DNA from: Halobacillus mangrovi
GTDB taxonomy: Bacteria; Bacillota; Bacilli; Bacillales; Halobacillaceae
Reading direction: 5' to 3'
Assembly: GCF_002097535.1 (NCBI RefSeq)
Contig: NZ_CP020772.1
Location: 2,108,001-2,172,000, forward strand
DNA: 64,000 nt
A program made the position numbers and the translations under genes. Every line of letters starts with the position of its first letter. The first letter of the stretch is position 1. Of this stretch, positions 44,077 to 53,576 are shown piece after piece. The notes beneath the pieces were generated by a model, which did no database searches, had not been told where the DNA came from, and worked only from the letters and a program-made list of their open reading frames with translations.

Positions 44077-44337
44077 ATGAGTGATTTTCAAAAGAATATT
44101 TTTGATCATTTGAAAAAGAAGGCCAATATCGATCCAGAAGATGTTTTTAAAGTAGCTAATTCTGTACAGAATGCGGACTTTACTGATGAGAAAACAGTTC
44201 GCAGATTGGTACGGCAGTTAGCCAAAGTTGCGAACAAACCAGTATCTAAGAAAAAAGAAGACAAAATCGTCGAAGCAATTACAAAGCAAAATATGCCTTT
44301 GGATATGAACACGTTAGGAAAGTTTTTAAAAGGTTGA
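44077..44337 (+). CDS. spoVIF: Stage VI sporulation protein F
   Basis: An 86-residue basic, helical protein whose pattern (FQKNIFDHLKKKANI, VFKVANSVQNADFTDEKTVRRLVRQLAKVAN in part, KEDKIVEAI) matches SpoVIF, which in B. subtilis is needed for full activity of the coat-gene regulator GerE. There it lies elsewhere in the genome. AGGAGGT is about 10 bases before ATG 44077. The gene follows gpsA by 61 bases. Confidence 0.82.
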   Translation: MSDFQKNIFDHLKKKANIDPEDVFKVANSVQNADFTDEKTVRRLVRQLAKVANKPVSKKKEDKIVEAITKQNMPLDMNTLGKFLKG

Positions 44338-44672
44338 TCGGAAAGTGGGCGCCTGAGGAGGCAGTCCTTCAATAATATGCATAAAATAACTCGCAGCAAT
44401 GATTATACATGAGCTGATCGGGAATTATTTAGTCAACCGGAACGTACATACGTTCCGGTGTTTTTTTGATAAGCTTTGTGGCGGTTAAGGTAAAAAGACG
44501 GATAAAGTAATTGGTATGGAATGCATATAGGATCCAGGTCATGCACCCTGTAAAGATATCCTTAAGCGAGCCTTTACACATACTCATCAGAACGGCTGTC
44601 GATACCCTTACGCTTTCACATCCACGTGTGATATAATACGAACAGCAAAATGTACATAAAGGGGGAACACCT
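44338..44672. other. Intergenic region between spoVIF and yphE
   Basis: This 335-base gap holds the terminator at 44436-44467. TATAAT near 44632 lies a short distance before yphE but has no convincing -35. Nothing else is supported. Confidence 0.5.
44436..44467 (+). terminator. Terminator after spoVIF
   Basis: ACCGGAACG (44436-44444) pairs with CGTTCCGGT (44451-44459), followed by GTTTTTTT. Confidence 0.9.
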
Positions 44673-44870
44673 ATGTCTGAGTCAATGCTCAAAATGTACA
44701 TTTCCTTCGCTGGAATCATATTTCTATTCCTTGCGTTGGGATTGATCTATTTAAGCAGACATAAATTATCCGGACTGTTATCTGGAATCGTAGCATTCTT
44801 TGCCTATACGTTCATGATTCTTGGCGGAATCATAATTTTTTATATCGTCTTCAGTGGGCCGACGGCGTAA
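44673..44870 (+). CDS. yphE: DUF2768 membrane protein YphE
   Basis: A 65-residue protein with two membrane helices (about 7-28 and 35-60) and the HKLSG linker of the DUF2768 family. GGGGGAAC precedes the ATG. It lies between gpsA/spoVIF and yphF, as in B. subtilis. Function is unknown, and the neighbours suggest a sporulation role. Confidence 0.85.
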   Translation: MSESMLKMYISFAGIIFLFLALGLIYLSRHKLSGLLSGIVAFFAYTFMILGGIIIFYIVFSGPTA

Positions 44871-44888
44871 GAAAAGGGGGACCTCATC

Positions 44889-45614
44889 ATGAAATGGCTT
44901 AAATTTTTACTCTTGGTTCTGTGCATGATTGTCCTGTCGGGCTGCCTTTACCCAAGCGGTCAGCTTCAGAAAAACCAGGTACCTAATCAAGTTCAATTGG
45001 AGTCGGTCCAAACGGCTGTCGATACTTTTCAAAGCAATTCTGGCGGACTATTACCTATAAAAACGAAACCGCAAGATACCCCTGTTTTTCAAAAATATCA
45101 GCTTGACTTCAGTAAACTGAAGGAACAAGGGCTAATTGGAGAACTACCAGGAACTTCCTTTGAAAACGGCGGCCATTATCAGTACGTGATCATTCACCCT
45201 GAAAAAGATCCTACCGTAAAAGTGCTGGATTTAAGGACGACTGAAGAACTAAGATCACTGCAAGTAAAAGTAAGCTTTTATCAAGACAGTAATCGCTATC
45301 CACCGCTAGGTGATCAAATAGCACGGGGCGTGTACACATTAGATTATGAAAAAATTGGGTTGGAAGAAGAACCGATGATTGACAGCCCCTATTCCCAGAA
45401 GATGCTTCCCGTATATTTGAATGCCGAAGGAGAAGTATTAATTGATTATCGAAAAGACCTCTATAATTATTTGCAAAACAAGGACCACTCTTATGAAAGT
45501 GGAGATGACATACGTTACTTATTGACGGATCACGCACCATTTGTTCCCGGCTACTCCGAAGCATATACAGTAAGAGACGGAGAACCCATCTTCATGAGTG
45601 AATATGATTCCTAA
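44889..45614 (+). CDS. yphF: Lipoprotein YphF
   Basis: A 241-residue secreted lipoprotein with a signal peptide ending in the lipobox VLSGC. The mature part (about 20-241) has no domain I can name. Position next to yphE and before spoIVA matches B. subtilis YphF. AAGGGGGAC lies upstream of the ATG, 18 bases after yphE, so they are probably cotranscribed. Confidence 0.85.
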   Translation: MKWLKFLLLVLCMIVLSGCLYPSGQLQKNQVPNQVQLESVQTAVDTFQSNSGGLLPIKTKPQDTPVFQKYQLDFSKLKEQGLIGELPGTSFENGGHYQYVIIHPEKDPTVKVLDLRTTEELRSLQVKVSFYQDSNRYPPLGDQIARGVYTLDYEKIGLEEEPMIDSPYSQKMLPVYLNAEGEVLIDYRKDLYNYLQNKDHSYESGDDIRYLLTDHAPFVPGYSEAYTVRDGEPIFMSEYDS

Positions 45615-45618
45615 TAAG

Positions 45619-45647
45619 AACCGCTTCCCTTTGGGGAGCGGTTTTTC
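45619..45647 (+). terminator. Terminator after yphF
   Basis: AACCGCTTCCC (45619-45629) pairs with GGGGAGCGGTT (45633-45643, one G-U), followed by TTT. Confidence 0.88.
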
Positions 45648-45841
45648 TATTGGATCTATAAATCTAAGTATCTTGAATGAGGATGATTATAGATTCATAA
45701 AATAAATGTGAGCCTTTCCCGTAAGGTGTACAGTTTTCTATTGCTTCTAGAATTTCTTGCATAATTCTCTAGGACAACATCATAGAATTAGATTGTCTAG
45801 GCTTGTATGTTGGTGAAATTTTTTATTTGGGAGGGGATCCT

Positions 45842-47320
45842 TTGGAAAAGGTAGATATCTTTAGTGATATTTCCAAACGGACGAATGGGGATATTTATTT
45901 AGGTGTCGTTGGAGCCGTTCGTACCGGCAAATCCACATTTATAAAGAAATTTATGGAACTTGTGGTCTTGCCGAATATGGAAGAAGAATCCGAGCGTGAA
46001 CGAGCGATGGATGAACTTCCTCAAAGTGCGGCAGGTAAAACAATCATGACCACAGAACCAAAGTTTGTACCGAATCAAGCAGCGACCATCAATATTGACG
46101 ACCATTTGGACATTCGTGTTCGTATGGTAGACTGCGTAGGGTATGCGGTCAAAGGTGCTGTTGGTTATGAGGATGAACATGGACCACGAATGATTCACAC
46201 TCCGTGGTATGAAGAAGCCATTCCGTTTCATGAAGCAGCTGAGATAGGCACCCAAAAGGTTATCCAAGAGCATTCGACAATAGGAATTGTTGTAACCACA
46301 GATGGAACGATTGGAGATATTGCTCGCGAGGATTATGTAGAGGCAGAGGAGAAGGTCGTTGAAGAACTTAGAGATGTAGGAAAGCCTTTCATTATGATTG
46401 TAAACTCTGCACAGCCTCACGCAGAACGTACAGAGACTCTGAGGAGTCAACTGGCTGAGAAGTATGATATTCCAGTACTCGCTTTATCAGTTGAAAGTAT
46501 GCGGGAGCAAGACGTACAAAGCGTTTTGAGAGAAGCCTTATTTGAATTCCCGGTGCTAGAGGTCAATGTGAACTTGCCGAGCTGGGTGATGGTGCTGGAT
46601 TCAAGACACTGGCTCCGAGAAAACTTCCAGGCGGCCATTGAAGAAACTGTAAAAGACATCAAACGGCTTCGTGATGTAGATACAGTTGTTGGTAATTTCG
46701 ACAATTACGAATATATAACGGGAGCTCATATTTCTGGTATGGATCTTGGTGAAGGAGTTGCTGAGATTGACTTGCAGGCACCGGAATACCTCTATGATCA
46801 TGTTTTGAAGGAAATTGTAGGTGAAGAGATCCGCGGTAAAGATCACCTATTAGAAATCATGCAGGATTTCTCCCATGCTAAGCGAGAATATGACCAAGTG
46901 GCCGATGCCCTTCAAATGGTAAAACAAACGGGGTATGGAATTGCAGCACCTTCGCTTGAAGATATGTCGCTGGAAGAACCGGAAATCATTAGACAAGGAT
47001 CAAGGTTTGGTGTTCGTTTGAAAGCAGTCGCCCCTTCAATTCACATGGTTAAAGTTGATGTTCAATCAGAGTTTTCACCAATTATTGGAACAGAAAAACA
47101 GAGTGAAGAGCTGGTAAGGTACCTGATGCAGGACTTTGAAGAAGATCCATTATCCATCTGGAATTCAGATATCTTTGGTCGTTCATTAAGTTCGATCGTA
47201 CGTGAAGGTATCCAGGCGAAACTAGCTTTAATGCCTGAAAATGCGAGATATAAATTACAGGAAACTCTGGAGCGGATTATAAATGAAGGCTCCGGCGGCA
47301 TGATTGCAATTATTCTATAA
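45842..47320 (+). CDS. spoIVA: Spore coat morphogenetic ATPase SpoIVA
   Basis: SpoIVA polymerises on the forespore surface using ATP and forms the base on which the coat is built. The 492-residue length equals that of B. subtilis. The Walker A is GAVRTGKS (Lys30, Ser31) and Asp97 in VDCVGY is the Walker B residue. The C-terminus GSGGMIAIIL, needed for surface docking, is conserved. The start is TTG 45842 after GGGAGGGG. A longer upstream frame is not family-like. Confidence 0.96.
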   Translation: MEKVDIFSDISKRTNGDIYLGVVGAVRTGKSTFIKKFMELVVLPNMEEESERERAMDELPQSAAGKTIMTTEPKFVPNQAATINIDDHLDIRVRMVDCVGYAVKGAVGYEDEHGPRMIHTPWYEEAIPFHEAAEIGTQKVIQEHSTIGIVVTTDGTIGDIAREDYVEAEEKVVEELRDVGKPFIMIVNSAQPHAERTETLRSQLAEKYDIPVLALSVESMREQDVQSVLREALFEFPVLEVNVNLPSWVMVLDSRHWLRENFQAAIEETVKDIKRLRDVDTVVGNFDNYEYITGAHISGMDLGEGVAEIDLQAPEYLYDHVLKEIVGEEIRGKDHLLEIMQDFSHAKREYDQVADALQMVKQTGYGIAAPSLEDMSLEEPEIIRQGSRFGVRLKAVAPSIHMVKVDVQSEFSPIIGTEKQSEELVRYLMQDFEEDPLSIWNSDIFGRSLSSIVREGIQAKLALMPENARYKLQETLERIINEGSGGMIAIIL

Positions 47321-47354
47321 CGGCTCCTAGTGGGCCGTTTTTAATTTTTTTGGT
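47319..47354 (+). terminator. Terminator after spoIVA
   Basis: AACGGCTCC (47319-47327) pairs with GGGCCGTT (47332-47339, one bulge), followed by TTTAATTTTTTT. Confidence 0.75.
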
Positions 47355-48025
47355 TATTGCGAAACAGCGTAAATGTCATTTGTTAATTTTCCGCTTTATA
47401 CTTGTATTTTAGAATACATAACTTCGTGATAGGGAAGATGAAAAAATGGGAAGCAGGGTTGAGCGGTATATAAATTTATTTCATTTTCCTATTGTAGACA
47501 CTCTGCAACTCCTTTTGATAAGCCTTCTTACAATCATTTGTAGGTTTTTATTATAGTATAAATCCAAGAATTCCTTTTGAAATAGTACGCCTTCAGATAA
47601 GGAACACTCATGCTGATGCTAAATGGGTAGGTTTAGCTCAAGTGAGAGATGGTTAGACTGGAATACGTCAAGACTCAGCCTTCTAAAATCACGACCAAGG
47701 AGAGTCTTTAAGACAAGTCTTTAGGTTAAGAAGTCGATTTTGGAAACAGCTGTTTTTGTGTTCAATTGCTCTTAAATTCTTACTTGAACATGAACAAATA
47801 GGGGATTAAAGCATTTTTTTCGAAAAAAATTTAAGTAAAAATAAAGGAATTCCCGTCTTCCATGTCGTAATATCCGTTTAAAGGATAAAAAAACAGTTAA
47901 AATCCTGTTATGACAAGGGTTGCAGCTTCTTGCATGTATTATTTTATTATGGTAAGCTACTCATGAAATGAAGCGGAATTCACCTTTAAAATCGCTTTGT
48001 AACGCGATTGTTAAAGGATTATCTA
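47355..48025. other. Long A+T-rich region upstream of hbs
   Basis: This stretch has no gene I can support. It includes a possible upstream promoter (TTGCAG, 18 bases, TTATTA, about 47920-47949) and a hairpin at 47983-48017 in which CCTTTAAAATCGC pairs with GCGATTGTTAAAGG (one bulge). An AGTCTTTA direct repeat occurs near 47703 and 47716. B. subtilis hbs also has a long upstream region with more than one promoter. Confidence 0.45.
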
Positions 48026-48054
48026 TTGAATTTCGTCAGAAACTCGTTTAATAT
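48026..48054 (+). promoter_or_regulatory. SigA-type promoter of hbs
   Basis: TTGAAT (48026-48031), 17 bases, TAATAT (48049-48054). A 16-base perfect palindrome GTCATCAATTGATGAC (48062-48077) begins at about the expected transcription start and may be an operator or a leader hairpin. Confidence 0.6.
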
Positions 48055-48150
48055 AAGGCGTGTCATCAATTGATGACTGCTATATAAACATTTGAAGTGC
48101 ATTATCGTGTACTAGAATGAGATCAACCCTCTTGGGAGGAGGTGAATGTC

Positions 48151-48423
48151 ATGAACAAAACAGATCTAATCAACGCAGTATCTGAAAAAACTGATCTTTC
48201 TAAGAAAGATGCTACACAAGCTGTAGATTCTGTATTCGAATCTATCATGGATTCACTTAAAGACGGTGAGAAAGTCCAACTTATCGGATTCGGAAACTTT
48301 GAAGTTCGTGAGCGTGCGGCACGTAAAGGTCGTAACCCACAAACTGGTGAGGAGATTGAAATCTCTGCAAGCAAAGTTCCAGCTTTCAAACCAGGTAAAG
48401 CCCTTAAAGATGCGGTTAAATAA
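48151..48423 (+). CDS. hbs: Histone-like DNA-binding protein HBsu
   Basis: A 90-residue HU protein that bends and compacts DNA. The pattern [48 protein letters not shown] (in part) and [13 protein letters not shown] is nearly that of B. subtilis HBsu. I start at ATG 48151, 8 bases after the GGGAGGAGG site. The upstream GTG 48142 lies within it. Confidence 0.97.
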   Translation: MNKTDLINAVSEKTDLSKKDATQAVDSVFESIMDSLKDGEKVQLIGFGNFEVRERAARKGRNPQTGEEIEISASKVPAFKPGKALKDAVK

Positions 48424-48440
48424 TTAGCTACATAGGGCTA

Positions 48441-48469
48441 AAAAGGGTGCAAATTGCACCCTTTTTTCT
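48441..48469 (+). terminator. Terminator after hbs
   Basis: AAAAGGGTGC (48441-48450) pairs with GCACCCTTTT (48456-48465), followed by TT and CTT. Confidence 0.9.
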
Positions 48470-48561
48470 TATTTTTGGGCATAAATAAAGAGAGTATAGA
48501 ATTTTTGACATGAACAAGCTTGTAAGAGATAGTAGAAGTAGAGGAAGGTGGCTTGAATAAT

Positions 48562-48786
48562 ATGACTACATCAAATAATGATTTTTTTGTCATTAAAGCC
48601 TTAGAGGATGGAGTGAATGTCATTGGGCTGACACGTGGAACGGATACCAGGTTCCATCACTCAGAGAAGCTGGACCGTGGGGAAGTTATGATTGCTCAGT
48701 TTACTGAACATACTTCAGCGGTGAAGGTTCGTGGCAAAGCAGTTATTCAGACAAGTCATGGAGAATTGACGAATGAAGCAGAGTGA
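48562..48786 (+). CDS. mtrB: Tryptophan RNA-binding attenuation protein (TRAP)
   Basis: A 74-residue protein that forms the 11-subunit TRAP ring, which binds tryptophan and then (G/U)AG repeats in trp leader RNAs. The conserved stretches are [30 protein letters not shown] and [20 protein letters not shown], with the Lys/Arg RNA-contact residues present. I start at ATG 48562, after GGAAGGTGG. Its usual partner mtrA (folE) is missing upstream and no trp genes lie in this window. Confidence 0.95.
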   Translation: MTTSNNDFFVIKALEDGVNVIGLTRGTDTRFHHSEKLDRGEVMIAQFTEHTSAVKVRGKAVIQTSHGELTNEAE

Positions 48787-48882
48787 TTAGCTCTGCTTGT
48801 TTAATCGAGTTTACATATAAAGCGCTTAATGGTGAATTATGCTATAATGAGTGTGGTTTATTAGTGTTCATGAAGGGATCAG

Positions 48883-49686
48883 GTGATCAAGTTGAATTCA
48901 TCAGATAACGATATCAAACTACTTAAAGAAAAAATCGCATCAAAAGTTCGCCATCCTTTTTTGGCACGTTTCATACCTGAACCGACCATAGATGAAGATA
49001 AATTGGTTATCTTAACGTCGATTATGGATCATACGAATCTTTCTGATGTAAAAAAAGAGCAGTATATCATTACGACCATGCTTGTACAAATTGCTTTGGA
49101 TACGCATGATCTTGTGTCTTTGACAGAAGAGGACGATGATCATGAAACCATACGTCAGCGGCAGCTGACCGTACTCGCTGGCGATTATTACAGCGGTTTA
49201 TATTACTATCTGTTATCTCAACTTGATGATATACCGATGATCCACACACTCGCAGGAGCAATTAAAGAAATCAATGAACTAAAAATGGAGCTTTACTACA
49301 AAGATGTGGAATCGTTTCAAGAATTCCTAAACGGTCTGAAAAAAATCGAGTCTCTGTTAATTCAGAGAGTTGCTTCTTACGTGCAGAAAACAACCATAAA
49401 TGATATGGCCGGTGAGTGGCTGCTTGCTAAGAAATTACTAGAAGAAAAGCAGAGTTACCAGGAAGGAAAATTCTCACTGCTCATTGATGTGTTAATGAAC
49501 CGTTCAGGGATCATTGGGAACAGCGGTCAAGTTATTATGAATATCGAACAAATCCTTCAAAGCCACGTCCATCGTTTGGAAGTGACTGTTTCCCAACTTC
49601 CTATTCATTTTAATTGGCTCAAATCCTATGTTCATGCTGCAATACATCACCAATTCAATCAGAGAAAGATAGCGGAAGAAGGGTAA
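48883..49686 (+). CDS. hepS: Heptaprenyl diphosphate synthase component I
   Basis: The small regulatory subunit of the enzyme that makes the C35 side chain of menaquinone-7. The 267-residue helical product has [29 protein letters not shown] (near the conserved family core) and [16 protein letters not shown] 48883 with AAGGGA upstream is taken. TTG 48892 is the rival, with AGGTGATC just before it. It ends 2 bases before menG. Confidence 0.9.
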   Translation: MIKLNSSDNDIKLLKEKIASKVRHPFLARFIPEPTIDEDKLVILTSIMDHTNLSDVKKEQYIITTMLVQIALDTHDLVSLTEEDDDHETIRQRQLTVLAGDYYSGLYYYLLSQLDDIPMIHTLAGAIKEINELKMELYYKDVESFQEFLNGLKKIESLLIQRVASYVQKTTINDMAGEWLLAKKLLEEKQSYQEGKFSLLIDVLMNRSGIIGNSGQVIMNIEQILQSHVHRLEVTVSQLPIHFNWLKSYVHAAIHHQFNQRKIAEEG

Positions 49687-49688
49687 GA

Positions 49689-50396
49689 ATGGAACAGCAA
49701 ACAAAAGAGGAACGTGTTCATCACGTATTTGAAAAAATATATAACCGGTATGACAAAATGAATTCAATCATTTCATTCCAACAGCACAAGCTATGGCGTA
49801 ACGATGTAATGAAACGGATGCAAGTCTCCGAGGGAGATCAAGCTTTAGATGTATGTTGTGGGACTGGTGACTGGACAATGGCGCTTGCAGATGCTGTAGG
49901 ACCGTATGGAAAGGTAATTGGCCTCGATTTCAGCATCAACATGCTTTCAGTTGGTATAAAAAAGAAAATGGATTCTCATGTTAAGCAAGTAGAGTTTGAA
50001 CACGGAAATGCAATGGAGCTTCCTTTCGAAGATAATTGTTTCGACTACGTAACCATAGGGTTCGGACTTAGAAATGTACCTAATTATCTGCAGGTACTTA
50101 AAGAGATGCACCGTGTTGTTAAACCTGGGGGAAAAGTTGTTTGTCTAGAGACTTCACAGCCTTCCAATGCTTTATTTAAGTCCATCTATTATTTCTATTT
50201 CAGCAATGTTATGCCGATCTTTGGAAAAATCTTTGCTAAAAGCTATCAAGAATACAGCTGGCTTCAGGAGTCTGCTAAAGATTTCCCTGACAAGATCGAA
50301 TTGAAGAGAATGTTTGAAGAAGCAGGATTAACCAATGTTCAAGTGAAATCCTATACGGGTGGCGTGGCAGCCATGCATATGGGGGAAAAGCAATAG
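49689..50396 (+). CDS. menG: Demethylmenaquinone methyltransferase
   Basis: The SAM-dependent methyltransferase that finishes menaquinone (called menH in B. subtilis, homologous to UbiE). The 235-residue product has [15 protein letters not shown], the SAM-binding [21 protein letters not shown] and the C-terminal [11 protein letters not shown] start at ATG 49689, with AGAAGGG inside the end of hepS. It sits between the two prenyl synthase genes, as in B. subtilis. Confidence 0.94.
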   Translation: MEQQTKEERVHHVFEKIYNRYDKMNSIISFQQHKLWRNDVMKRMQVSEGDQALDVCCGTGDWTMALADAVGPYGKVIGLDFSINMLSVGIKKKMDSHVKQVEFEHGNAMELPFEDNCFDYVTIGFGLRNVPNYLQVLKEMHRVVKPGGKVVCLETSQPSNALFKSIYYFYFSNVMPIFGKIFAKSYQEYSWLQESAKDFPDKIELKRMFEEAGLTNVQVKSYTGGVAAMHMGEKQ

Positions 50397-50411
50397 TTAG
50401 GGATGAAATAA

Positions 50412-51383
50412 ATGAAATTAGCGATGATATATTCTTTTTTAAAACAGGATTTGACTACAATTGAATCAGCTGTTAACGAAACAATTCAGTCGGATAATCC
50501 AGTGTTAAGAGAGGCGTCAAGTCAACTGCTGCAGGCGGGTGGGAAAAGAATCCGTCCGGTTTTTGTCTTGTTGGCAGGAAAATTCGGTAATTATGATATT
50601 GAAAAAATGAAAGCAGTCGCGGTTTCTCTAGAACTTATACATACAGCTTCTCTCGTACACGATGACGTTATTGATGAAGCAGAACTAAGGCGCGGCGAGC
50701 CTACAATTAAGTCCCGCTGGGATAATAGGATTGCCATGTACACTGGAGACTATATTTTTGCTCGATCCCTTGAGAATTTATCAGCATTGGAGAATCCTAG
50801 AGCTCATCAAATCCTTGCAAAAACTATGGTTGAATTGTGTCTTGGCGAAATCGAACAGATAAGAGATAAATATAATAGTAAACAAAATCTCCGAACATAC
50901 TTACGTCGTATTAAGCGGAAAACAGCGTTGTTGATTGCAGCAAGCTGCCGGCTTGGTGCAATCGCAGCAGATGTTAAACAAGAAGAAGAAACCGCCTTGT
51001 ACCAATATGGCTACTATGTTGGAATGTCTTATCAAATTATCGATGACGTACTAGACTTTACGGCTTCAGAACAAGAATTAGGAAAACCTGCAGGCAGTGA
51101 CTTGCTCCAGGGGAATATCACTTTGCCCGTTCTCTATTCAATGGAGGATGAAGGCTTCAGACAACAGTTAGAGGAGCTTTTCGCCAAGGGTGAAGACTTG
51201 AATGCTGAAGATCTTCAACCGGTTATTCAACAAATAAAGGCTAATGGATCTATAGAAAAGTCGTTAGAGGTGAGTGACAGGTACCTGGCTAAAGCTTATA
51301 ACTCCCTTTCTAAACTGCCAGCTAATCGCGCAAAACAAACGTTGAAAGGGATCGCAAAGTATATAGGGAAAAGAAGGGCATAA
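50412..51383 (+). CDS. hepT: Heptaprenyl diphosphate synthase component II
   Basis: The catalytic subunit that elongates prenyl chains to C35. The 323-residue product has GGKRIRPVF, the first aspartate-rich motif HDDVIDEAELRRG and the second IIDDVLDF. AGGGATG precedes the ATG 15 bases after menG. Together with HepS it supplies the prenyl chain for MenA, encoded elsewhere. Confidence 0.94.
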   Translation: MKLAMIYSFLKQDLTTIESAVNETIQSDNPVLREASSQLLQAGGKRIRPVFVLLAGKFGNYDIEKMKAVAVSLELIHTASLVHDDVIDEAELRRGEPTIKSRWDNRIAMYTGDYIFARSLENLSALENPRAHQILAKTMVELCLGEIEQIRDKYNSKQNLRTYLRRIKRKTALLIAASCRLGAIAADVKQEEETALYQYGYYVGMSYQIIDDVLDFTASEQELGKPAGSDLLQGNITLPVLYSMEDEGFRQQLEELFAKGEDLNAEDLQPVIQQIKANGSIEKSLEVSDRYLAKAYNSLSKLPANRAKQTLKGIAKYIGKRRA

Positions 51384-51431
51384 CTCTATTGCTATCCCTT
51401 ACATTATTTGATAGACTTTTTATGGCACTTA

Positions 51432-51448
51432 TTAAAAGCGCTTTCAAT
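51432..51448 (-). promoter_or_regulatory. cre-like site upstream of ndk
   Basis: Read on the minus strand, ATTGAAAGCGCTTTTAA fits the CcpA site consensus with one mismatch (T for the late C). It lies about 26 bases before ndk. This is a weak prediction. Confidence 0.3.
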
Positions 51449-51474
51449 CTAATACATAAAATGAGGTGTATCAC

Positions 51475-51921
51475 ATGGAAAAGACTTTTTTAATGGTTAA
51501 GCCTGACGGAGTACAGCGTAATTTAATTGGGGAGATTGTATCTAGATTTGAAAAGAAAGGTTTCAAGTTAGTTGGCGCTAAGCTTATGGTGATTCCTCAA
51601 TCACTTGCTGAAAAGCACTACGGTGAACATAAAGATAAGCCTTTCTTTGGAGAGCTTGTGGATTTCATCACATCTGGTCCTGTATTCGCCATGGTATGGG
51701 AAGGGGAAGAGGTTATTGCCACTGCCCGTAAAATGATGGGAACTACGAAACCTCAAGATGCAGCTCCTGGAACGATCCGAGGAGACTTCGGTGTCACAGT
51801 TGGTAAAAACGTCATTCATGGTTCAGATTCACCAGAAAGCGCTGAAAAGGAAATTAATCTCTTCTTTGACCAAAGCGAACAATCCGATTATGAGAAAGAT
51901 AATCTAAGCTGGGTTTATTAA
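51475..51921 (+). CDS. ndk: Nucleoside diphosphate kinase
   Basis: Ndk transfers the gamma-phosphate from ATP to other nucleoside diphosphates. The 148-residue product has [17 protein letters not shown] and the phosphohistidine His115 in NVIHGSDS. I start at ATG 51475, with GAGGTGT upstream. It follows hepT as in B. subtilis. The cheR gene that comes next there is absent here. Confidence 0.96.
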   Translation: MEKTFLMVKPDGVQRNLIGEIVSRFEKKGFKLVGAKLMVIPQSLAEKHYGEHKDKPFFGELVDFITSGPVFAMVWEGEEVIATARKMMGTTKPQDAAPGTIRGDFGVTVGKNVIHGSDSPESAEKEINLFFDQSEQSDYEKDNLSWVY

Positions 51922-51928
51922 TCAAGTA

Positions 51929-51957
51929 AAACCGCCTGAGTTCCAGGCGGTTTTTTC
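51929..51957 (+). terminator. Terminator after ndk
   Basis: AAACCGCCTG (51929-51938) pairs with CAGGCGGTTT (51944-51953), followed by TTT. Confidence 0.92.
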
Positions 51958-51999
51958 ATTGTCTAAGAAATTTGTGTATGGATAACTTTATGGGGGGTG

Positions 52000-52045
52000 A
52001 GGCTATATCCATCTCCTGCCTAGCGCTCGAGTCCATAAGTGAATC
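52000..52045. repeat. Degenerate intergenic repeat fragment
   Basis: The block with ATATCCATCTCCTGCC, TAGCGCTCGAGTCC and ATAAG resembles the GTCCAGCTCCAGCGCCTAG repeat I recall from Bacillaceae genomes, in decayed form. It shares the ATCCA-CT-C pattern with the block at 17941. The rest of the 485-base gap (51958-52298) is A+T-rich, with no gene and no TRAP-type triplet array. Confidence 0.3.
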
Positions 52046-52298
52046 GGTTTATCTTGATAATTTTTGCTAGATTCTACCTTCTATTTTTTCCTAGTTTTTA
52101 TAGAACTATTTACATCTTCACCGCGTTAAAGTACCATTGAAAGTAAGGTGCCTAAAAAAATTTATTTATTTATGAATGATGATTACTTATGCAACATTAA
52201 CAATAATGGGTTTTACACCCTTTATAAAAGTAGGATTGAAGTAGTTGCTTTATGATAATAGGGAATTAAACACATGGATCTTTAAACTTTTTAAAAAA

Positions 52299-52326
52299 TT
52301 GAATATTTAAAGAACACAAATATAAT
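52299..52326 (+). promoter_or_regulatory. SigA-type promoter of the aro cluster
   Basis: TTGAAT (52299-52304), 16 bases, TATAAT (52321-52326), 80 bases before the chorismate synthase start. Confidence 0.6.
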
Positions 52327-52406
52327 TCCTTGTGATATAGTAATACGTAAAATTTATTGCTGAGAATACTTTCAGTTTTTATACATCTGATAGGAGGACT
52401 TTGTTC

Positions 52407-53576
52407 ATGCGTTATTTAACCGCTGGCGAATCACATGGTAAACAATTAACAACCATCATTGAAGGAGTACCATCACATCTCCCTTTATTAAGAGAGCAAA
52501 TCAACGAATCGTTGATCCGTCGTCAAGGTGGATACGGGCGCGGAAAACGTATGCAAATAGAAAAAGATCTTGTTGAAATCACGAGTGGTGTACGTCACGG
52601 TTATACATTGGGTTCACCAATCACGTTAGTCGTACATAATGATGATTTTAAGCATTGGACCGATATCATGGGAGAAGACCCTCTTCCTGAGGAAACTAAG
52701 GATATCCGTCGTACTGTAACTAAACCACGACCAGGGCATGCAGATTTAAACGGAGGCATGAAATACGGGCACCGCGACATGAGAAATGTACTTGAACGTT
52801 CTTCTGCAAGAGAGACAGCTGCTCGTGTTGGGGCTGGTGCAGTAGCGAAGGTGTTATTAAGTGAATTAGGTATAGAGGTTTCAGGCTACGTAAGAGAGAT
52901 AGCTGGAATTGTTAGTGATGTAGATGAGAATCTTTCTTTAAGGGAGCGGAGAGAAATTTCTGAAGCCTCTCCAGTCAGGACATTTGATGAGGATGCTGCT
53001 GAGAAAATGATGAAAGCAATCGATGTTGCGAAAAAAGAAGGCGATTCTATTGGAGGTGTCTGTGAGGTTTATGTAGAGGGTATGCCTCCAGGGATCGGGT
53101 CCTATGTTCAATATGACCGGAAGCTCGATGCGAAGATCGCAGGCAGTGTAATGAGCATCAACGCTTTTAAAGGTGTTGAATTCGGAATTGGATTTGAAGC
53201 AGCAAGAAGAAACGGCAGTCAGGTTCACGATGAAATACTATGGAGTGAAGAACGGGGCTACTATCGCCGTACGAATCGTCTGGGTGGTTTTGAAGGCGGA
53301 ATGACAACAGGGATGCCTATCGTTGTAAAAGGCGTAATGAAGCCTATACCAACGCTGTATAAGCCGTTGCAAAGTGTAGACATTGATACAAAAGAGCCTT
53401 TTAACGCTAGTATTGAACGTTCTGATTCTTGTGCCGTTCCTGCAGCTTCCGTAGTTATGGAACACATTGTAGCTTTTGAACTTGCAAAGGCTATTACGGA
53501 TGAATTTCCCGCTGACTATTTCCCTCGTCTGAAAAGAGCCGTTGATGATTATCGGCAGGAAGTTAGGGAATTTTAA
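52407..53576 (+). CDS. aroC: Chorismate synthase
   Basis: The FMN-dependent enzyme that makes chorismate from EPSP (gene name aroF in B. subtilis). The 389-residue product has the N-terminal [40 protein letters not shown] (in pieces) and the C-terminal [11 protein letters not shown] start at ATG 52407, 8 bases after AGGAGG. It opens the aro cluster behind its own promoter. Confidence 0.95.
   Translation: MRYLTAGESHGKQLTTIIEGVPSHLPLLREQINESLIRRQGGYGRGKRMQIEKDLVEITSGVRHGYTLGSPITLVVHNDDFKHWTDIMGEDPLPEETKDIRRTVTKPRPGHADLNGGMKYGHRDMRNVLERSSARETAARVGAGAVAKVLLSELGIEVSGYVREIAGIVSDVDENLSLRERREISEASPVRTFDEDAAEKMMKAIDVAKKEGDSIGGVCEVYVEGMPPGIGSYVQYDRKLDAKIAGSVMSINAFKGVEFGIGFEAARRNGSQVHDEILWSEERGYYRRTNRLGGFEGGMTTGMPIVVKGVMKPIPTLYKPLQSVDIDTKEPFNASIERSDSCAVPAASVVMEHIVAFELAKAITDEFPADYFPRLKRAVDDYRQEVREF

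Noticed and set aside
44591..45025. The 15-base string AACGGCTGTCGATAC occurs at 44591-44605 and again inside yphF at 45011-45025
   Set aside because: Flanks differ completely and the second copy is ordinary coding sequence. Too short to call a repeat element.
45899..46450. 183-codon frame on the minus strand opposite spoIVA
   Set aside because: It lies wholly within a highly conserved gene and has a Cys/His/Phe-rich translation typical of antisense frames.
47436..47494. Tiny frame encoding MKKWEAGLSGI upstream of hbs
   Set aside because: Only 11 codons. The GGGAAG before it is weak and no conservation can be judged.
52000..52400. TRAP-type (G/T)AG triplet array in the aro leader
   Set aside because: Reading through the region shows no regular series of GAG or TAG triplets with 2-3 base spacing.
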